Below, one piece after another: positions 51,308 through 54,756 of a stretch of 54,756 nucleotides of DNA; position 1 is the first letter of the stretch, and every line of letters begins with the position of its first letter. The translations under genes and the position numbers were made by a program. The notes under the pieces were generated by a model, which did not search any database, was not told the DNA's origin, and saw nothing but the letters and a program-made list of their open reading frames with translations. This DNA is from Planctomycetota bacterium (GTDB lineage Bacteria; Planctomycetota; Phycisphaerae; Phycisphaerales; Zrk34), in contig WGMD01000013.1 in assembly GCA_016125255.1 (NCBI GenBank), forward strand, positions 1-54,756. Reading direction: 5' to 3'.

Positions 51308-53491
51308 ATGAGCGGCAGCACAGCACGCACCTCGGCCATTTCCGCCGTCACCAACTACAAACCGATCAGCGAACCGCTGAACTTCAGCGAGACGCCGTCG
51401 AAGGATCTCTTCGGCTGCAACGTGTTCAACACGGCGGTCATGCGCGACCAGCTCCCCAAGGCCGTGTTCAAGAAGCTCATGAAGACCATCGACAACGGCG
51501 ACAAGCTCGACGAGTCCGTCGCCGACGTCGTCGCCTCGGCGATGCGCGACTGGGCCATCGAGAAGGGCGCGACGCACTATGCGCACGTCTTCTTCCCCCT
51601 GACCGGCCTGACCGCTGAGAAGCATGACTCCTTCCTCTCGCCGACCTCCGACGGCAGCGCCATCGCCGAGTTCACCGGCTCGCAGCTCATTCAGGGCGAA
51701 CCCGACGCTTCGTCCTTCCCCTCCGGCGGCCTCCGCGCGACCTTCGAAGCCCGCGGCTACACCGCGTGGGACGTGACCAGCCCCGCCTACATCCTCGAGA
51801 ACCCCAACGGCACGACGCTGTGCATCCCGACGGCCTTCGTCTCCTGGACCGGCGAAGCCCTCGATAAGAAGACGCCCGTCCTGCGCTCGATGCACGCGCT
51901 CGACGTGCAGGCCCGCCGCATCCTCAAGCTGTTCGGACATGCGAGCATCGCCCGCGTCGTGGCGACGGCCGGCCCCGAGCAGGAATACTTCCTCATCGAC
52001 CGCAACTTCTTCTTCGCCCGCCCCGACCTCGTCAACGCCGGGCGGACCCTCTTCGGCAAGAAGCCCCCGAAGGGTCAGGAACTCGAAGACCAGTACTTCG
52101 GCGCCATCCCCGAGCGCGTCCTGGCCTGCATGCTCGACACCGAGCGCGAGCTCTTCAAGCTGGGCGTCCCCGTCAAAACGCGCCACAACGAAGTGGCCCC
52201 GAGCCAGTACGAAATCGCCCCTCTCTATGAAGACGCCAACGTCGCCACCGATCATCAGCAGACGATCATGACGACCCTCAAGCGCGTCGCGCAGAAGTAC
52301 GGCATGGAATGCCTCCTGCACGAAAAGCCCTTCGCCGGCGTCAATGGGTCGGGCAAACACGTCAACTGGTCGCTGGGCAACTCCACGCAGGGCAACCTCC
52401 TCGAGCCCGGCGATACGCCGCACGAGAACGCCCAGTTCCTCGTGTTCTGCGCCGCCGTCATCCGCGCCGTCGACAAGTTCGCGCCGCTGCTCCGCGCCGT
52501 CGTGGCCCATGCCGGCAATGACCATCGCCTCGGCGCCAACGAAGCTCCCCCCGCCATCATCTCGATCTTCCTCGGTGATCAGCTTCTGGACATCTTCGAG
52601 CAGATCGCCAAGGGCGGCGTCAAGAGCGCCAAGAAGGCCGGGATCATGAACATCGGCGTCGACACCCTGCCCCCCCTGCCCAAGCACGCCGGCGACCGCA
52701 ACCGCACCTCGCCCTTCGCGTTCACGGGCAACAAGTTCGAGTTCCGAGCCGTCGGCTCCAACCAGTCGATCGCCGGTCCGCTCGTGGCCCTCAACACGAT
52801 CGTCTCCGACTCCCTCGACTACGTGGCGACCGAACTGGAGAACGCCACCAAGGGCGACCCCAAGAAGCTCAACGCCGCCGTGCAGGAGCACGTGGCGTCG
52901 AGCATCAAGGACCACGGCCGCGTGCTCTTCAACGGCGACGGCTACTCCGAAGCGTGGCACAAGGAAGCCGAGAAGCGCGGCTTGCCCAACTTCCGCACCA
53001 CCATCGACGCCCTCCCGGCGATCACCGATTCGGAAGTCGTCAAGATCTTCAAGAAGTTCAACGTCCTGTCCAAGCGCGAGCTGGAGTCCAGACAGGACAT
53101 CTACTTCGAGCAGTACGTCAAGGCCGTCAACATCGAAGCGCAGCTCACCGTGCAGATCGCCAAGACCAAGATCTTCCCCGCCGCCGTGCGTTATCAGAGC
53201 GAGCTGGCCGTCACCTGTGCGAACCTCAAGGCCGTCGGCTACGAGTTCGACACGGATACGCTCGACAAGTTGACCGCGCTGGTCAAGGATCTTCAGGACT
53301 CGATCGCCGCTCTCGAAGCCGCGATGGGTCATCATGGCCACAAGGGCCTCGTCGCCGAAGCCAAGTATTTCTGCGACTCGATCCTGCCCGCCATGCTCAA
53401 GGTCCGCTCCGCCGCCGACGAGCTGGAGTCGATGGTCGCCGACGACCTCTGGCCCCTGCCGACCTATCAGGAAATGCTCTTCATCAAGTAA
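51308..53491 (+). CDS. glnN: Glutamine synthetase, type III
   Basis: The 727-aa length is that of GSIII, much larger than GSI (about 470). The enzyme makes glutamine from glutamate, ammonia and ATP as a large homo-oligomer. GSIII blocks are [21 protein letters not shown] near the N-terminus, [22 protein letters not shown], the [18 protein letters not shown] segment, [48 protein letters not shown], and [16 protein letters not shown] 51308 begins [12 protein letters not shown] sigma-54 promoter upstream implies nitrogen control, and an intrinsic terminator follows, so it is a single-gene unit. Confidence 0.95.
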   Translation: MSGSTARTSAISAVTNYKPISEPLNFSETPSKDLFGCNVFNTAVMRDQLPKAVFKKLMKTIDNGDKLDESVADVVASAMRDWAIEKGATHYAHVFFPLTGLTAEKHDSFLSPTSDGSAIAEFTGSQLIQGEPDASSFPSGGLRATFEARGYTAWDVTSPAYILENPNGTTLCIPTAFVSWTGEALDKKTPVLRSMHALDVQARRILKLFGHASIARVVATAGPEQEYFLIDRNFFFARPDLVNAGRTLFGKKPPKGQELEDQYFGAIPERVLACMLDTERELFKLGVPVKTRHNEVAPSQYEIAPLYEDANVATDHQQTIMTTLKRVAQKYGMECLLHEKPFAGVNGSGKHVNWSLGNSTQGNLLEPGDTPHENAQFLVFCAAVIRAVDKFAPLLRAVVAHAGNDHRLGANEAPPAIISIFLGDQLLDIFEQIAKGGVKSAKKAGIMNIGVDTLPPLPKHAGDRNRTSPFAFTGNKFEFRAVGSNQSIAGPLVALNTIVSDSLDYVATELENATKGDPKKLNAAVQEHVASSIKDHGRVLFNGDGYSEAWHKEAEKRGLPNFRTTIDALPAITDSEVVKIFKKFNVLSKRELESRQDIYFEQYVKAVNIEAQLTVQIAKTKIFPAAVRYQSELAVTCANLKAVGYEFDTDTLDKLTALVKDLQDSIAALEAAMGHHGHKGLVAEAKYFCDSILPAMLKVRSAADELESMVADDLWPLPTYQEMLFIK

Positions 53492-53515
53492 GACGCATTC
53501 CGATTCCTCAATCGC

Positions 53516-53547
53516 AAAAGCCCACGGCGAAAGTCGTGGGCTTTTTT
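53516..53547 (+). terminator. Intrinsic terminator after glutamine synthetase
   Basis: AAAAGCCCACG (53516-53526) pairs with CGTGGGCTTTT (53535-53545) over an 8-nt loop, and the T-run covers 53542-53547. It lies 25 nt after the stop codon. Confidence 0.92.
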
Positions 53548-53631
53548 CATGGAAAAATCTTCGCGCCATCGCCGGGAGATTTCCCCCGCACCGGTTTATA
53601 CATAGGTAGAGGCCACGCATCGAGGCGCGTC

Positions 53632-54171
53632 ATGTCCCTTTCCGACCCGAAAATGAAGCTCTTCACCCGCTGCTGGACGACCGCCCTGCCGGCCGTCTCG
53701 GCGTATATCCTTGCGGCGACGCGCGATGCGACCGACACCGAAGACCTCGTTCACGATGTGGCCCAATCGGCCCTTGAGCATCTCGATACCTACGACACGA
53801 GTCGGCCGTTCGATGCATGGGTGCTGGGCATCGCCCGCAATCGCATTCTCAATCACTTCCGCTCCCGCCGCCGCGATCGTCATGTCTTCGGCGAGCCCGC
53901 CCTGATCGCCCTCGCCGCCGCCTACGAAGGCATTGACCATCACAAGGAAGCCATGCAGCTCGCGCTCGAACACTGCACCGGCTCCCTCCCCGCCAATCAG
54001 CGTCAGCTTCTTGAAAAGCGCTATCGCGATGAAGTGCCCGTGCAGGACATCGCCGCGTCGTCAAACACGACGCCGCACGCCGTGAGCAATGCCCTGCATC
54101 GCATCCGCCAGAAACTCGCCGAATGCGTCCGACGGCAGATGTCCGCCGAAGGCGGTGTGACGCATGGCTAA
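53632..54171 (+). CDS. ECF-type RNA polymerase sigma factor
   Basis: The 179-aa factor has region 2 (AVSAYILAATRDATDTEDLVHDVAQSALEHL through PFDAWVLGIARNRILNHFRSRRR, about residues 20-82) and region 4 (LEKRYRDEVPVQDIAASSNTTPHAVSNALHRIRQKLAECV, about 128-168). It fits the planctomycete group that begins with FTRCWTTALPAVSAYI and is followed by a FecR/LamG membrane protein, which is the case here with an 8-nt overlap. A longer open frame upstream overlaps glutamine synthetase and is rejected; ATG 53632 is chosen. Confidence 0.9.
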   Translation: MSLSDPKMKLFTRCWTTALPAVSAYILAATRDATDTEDLVHDVAQSALEHLDTYDTSRPFDAWVLGIARNRILNHFRSRRRDRHVFGEPALIALAAAYEGIDHHKEAMQLALEHCTGSLPANQRQLLEKRYRDEVPVQDIAASSNTTPHAVSNALHRIRQKLAECVRRQMSAEGGVTHG

Positions 54172-54756
54172 CCGCCTCGAACTCATCGACGCTTATCTCG
54201 ATGGCGTGCTGGACGACGAAGTCGTGCGGCAGCTCGAAGCCGACCTCGTCGCCGACCCCGCCCTCGCCCGCCAACTCGCCCAACGCTCCCTCTTCCACGC
54301 CCGCCTGCGCGACCTGTACCTCATCGACCGCCGCACCGCGCCCGCCGCCGCGCCGACGCTGAGCGGCGCCTCGCCGCGAAGCGTCTGGTACAAAAAGGGG
54401 ATCAGGGGTCAGGGATCAGGGATCAGCTTCAAGGCAGGCGTCGCCTTCGCCGCGCTTCTCCTGATCGCCGCCGCGCTCTTGTATGTCTTTGTGCCTTCAA
54501 CTCCCCACTCCGAACTCCCCACGCCCCACGTCGCCGCCCCCGTCACGTACGCCATGCTCTCAGACGTTTCTCCCGACGCACAATTCGCCGACACCGATCA
54601 CGCCCTCGGTTCCGACCTCGCCGGCCCGATCAAACTCGTCTCCGGCAAAGCCCAGCTCATGTTCAAATCCGCGGCCGTCGTCGATCTGACGGGCCCGTGC
54701 GAATTTGAAATGACCGGCGTCAACCGAGGGCGGCTGATGCGCGGCGGACTGAGCGC
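54164..54756 (+). CDS. FecR-like membrane protein, candidate anti-sigma factor (partial, runs off the end)
   Basis: At least 197 codons are open from ATG 54164, which overlaps the sigma stop. The N-terminal part (ELIDAYLDGVLDDEVVRQLEADLVADPALARQL) resembles a zinc-finger-like or anti-sigma helical domain without the HxxxCxxC motif. A transmembrane helix lies near residues 91-108 (VAFAALLLIAAALLYVFV). The periplasmic part starts a FecR-like beta domain (ISGKAQLMFKS-type: KLVSGKAQLMFKSAAVVDLT). Residues KGIRGQGSGIS are encoded by a GGGATCAG-type simple repeat just before the helix. C-terminal LamG or other domains would lie beyond the window. Confidence 0.8.
   Translation, partial: MANRLELIDAYLDGVLDDEVVRQLEADLVADPALARQLAQRSLFHARLRDLYLIDRRTAPAAAPTLSGASPRSVWYKKGIRGQGSGISFKAGVAFAALLLIAAALLYVFVPSTPHSELPTPHVAAPVTYAMLSDVSPDAQFADTDHALGSDLAGPIKLVSGKAQLMFKSAAVVDLTGPCEFEMTGVNRGRLMRGGLS

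Noticed and set aside
51254-53620. 788-codon open frame antisense to glutamine synthetase III
   Set aside because: It is a composition effect of high-GC codon use opposite a well-supported gene; the translation is low-complexity Asp/Glu/Gly/Val with no domains. Similar long antisense frames at 502-2307, 11200-13347, 14208-15509, 17574-18797 and 48973-51087 are dismissed for the same reason.

Overview
The window is high-GC bacterial DNA, most likely from a planctomycete of the Phycisphaerae. This is an inference from gene content. The pointers are a VPLP/PEP-CTERM-type surface protein, a DUF4159 protein, a DUF3472 protein, two ECF sigma factors (one followed by a Ser/Thr kinase with a propeller tail, one by a FecR-like anti-sigma candidate), a type III glutamine synthetase, and Kdo genes implying a Gram-negative outer membrane.

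Region 1 (1-10.9 kb): a 151-bp tandem repeat, then on the minus strand an ABC exporter, a PSP1/RicT protein, DNA polymerase III delta', thymidylate kinase and PgsA. A plus-strand YhhS/YfcJ-type MFS transporter and a large secreted PEP-CTERM-like protein interrupt this set. Region 2 (11-19.6 kb): a DUF4159/prenyltransferase-fold secreted protein, a coiled-coil secreted protein, xylose isomerase, tRNA-Lys(UUU), and an ECF sigma factor with a 996-aa membrane kinase. Region 3 (19.7-33.9 kb): a sodium:solute symporter-anmK-murQ operon for anhydro-MurNAc use, a methyltransferase/redoxin pair, kdtA-proB-kdsA, an accA-ROK-S2P operon, tyrA-proC, and a NifU/WcaF/DUF3472 set. Region 4 (34-38.7 kb): argH with an unusual C-terminal extension and an internal low-GC patch, thiL, a TsaE-YacG fusion and a Fur-family regulator.

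Region 5 (38.7-41.5 kb) is the most striking part. A dif-like Xer site lies just upstream of the Fur gene. It is followed by about 2.75 kb carrying a small zinc-finger protein, an HUH replication protein and a tandem-HTH protein, then about 0.9 kb of apparently non-coding DNA full of perfect inverted repeats, including a 206-nt multi-branched domain closed by an 11-bp stem. The segment ends at a second copy of the dif spacer and XerD arm. I read it as a small Xer-exploiting element, perhaps a ssDNA phage or plasmid satellite, that I do not recognise as a described type.

Region 6 (41.6-54.8 kb): a CYTH protein, a D-amino-acid-type aminotransferase, a HEAT-repeat lipoprotein, a zinc dehydrogenase, a bolA-grx4 pair, a GlmU-like protein, a HAD phosphatase between two 132-bp palindromic repeats, uvrB, glutamine synthetase III behind a good sigma-54 promoter match, and an ECF sigma/FecR-like pair that runs off the end.

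Several housekeeping genes (holB, tmk, kdtA, anmK, argH, thiL, bolA, the HAD gene, uvrB) have a TANNAT-like or related hexamer 6-10 nt before the ATG and no clear ribosome binding site, suggesting leaderless transcripts. All calls come from reading the sequence; no database search or folding program was run.
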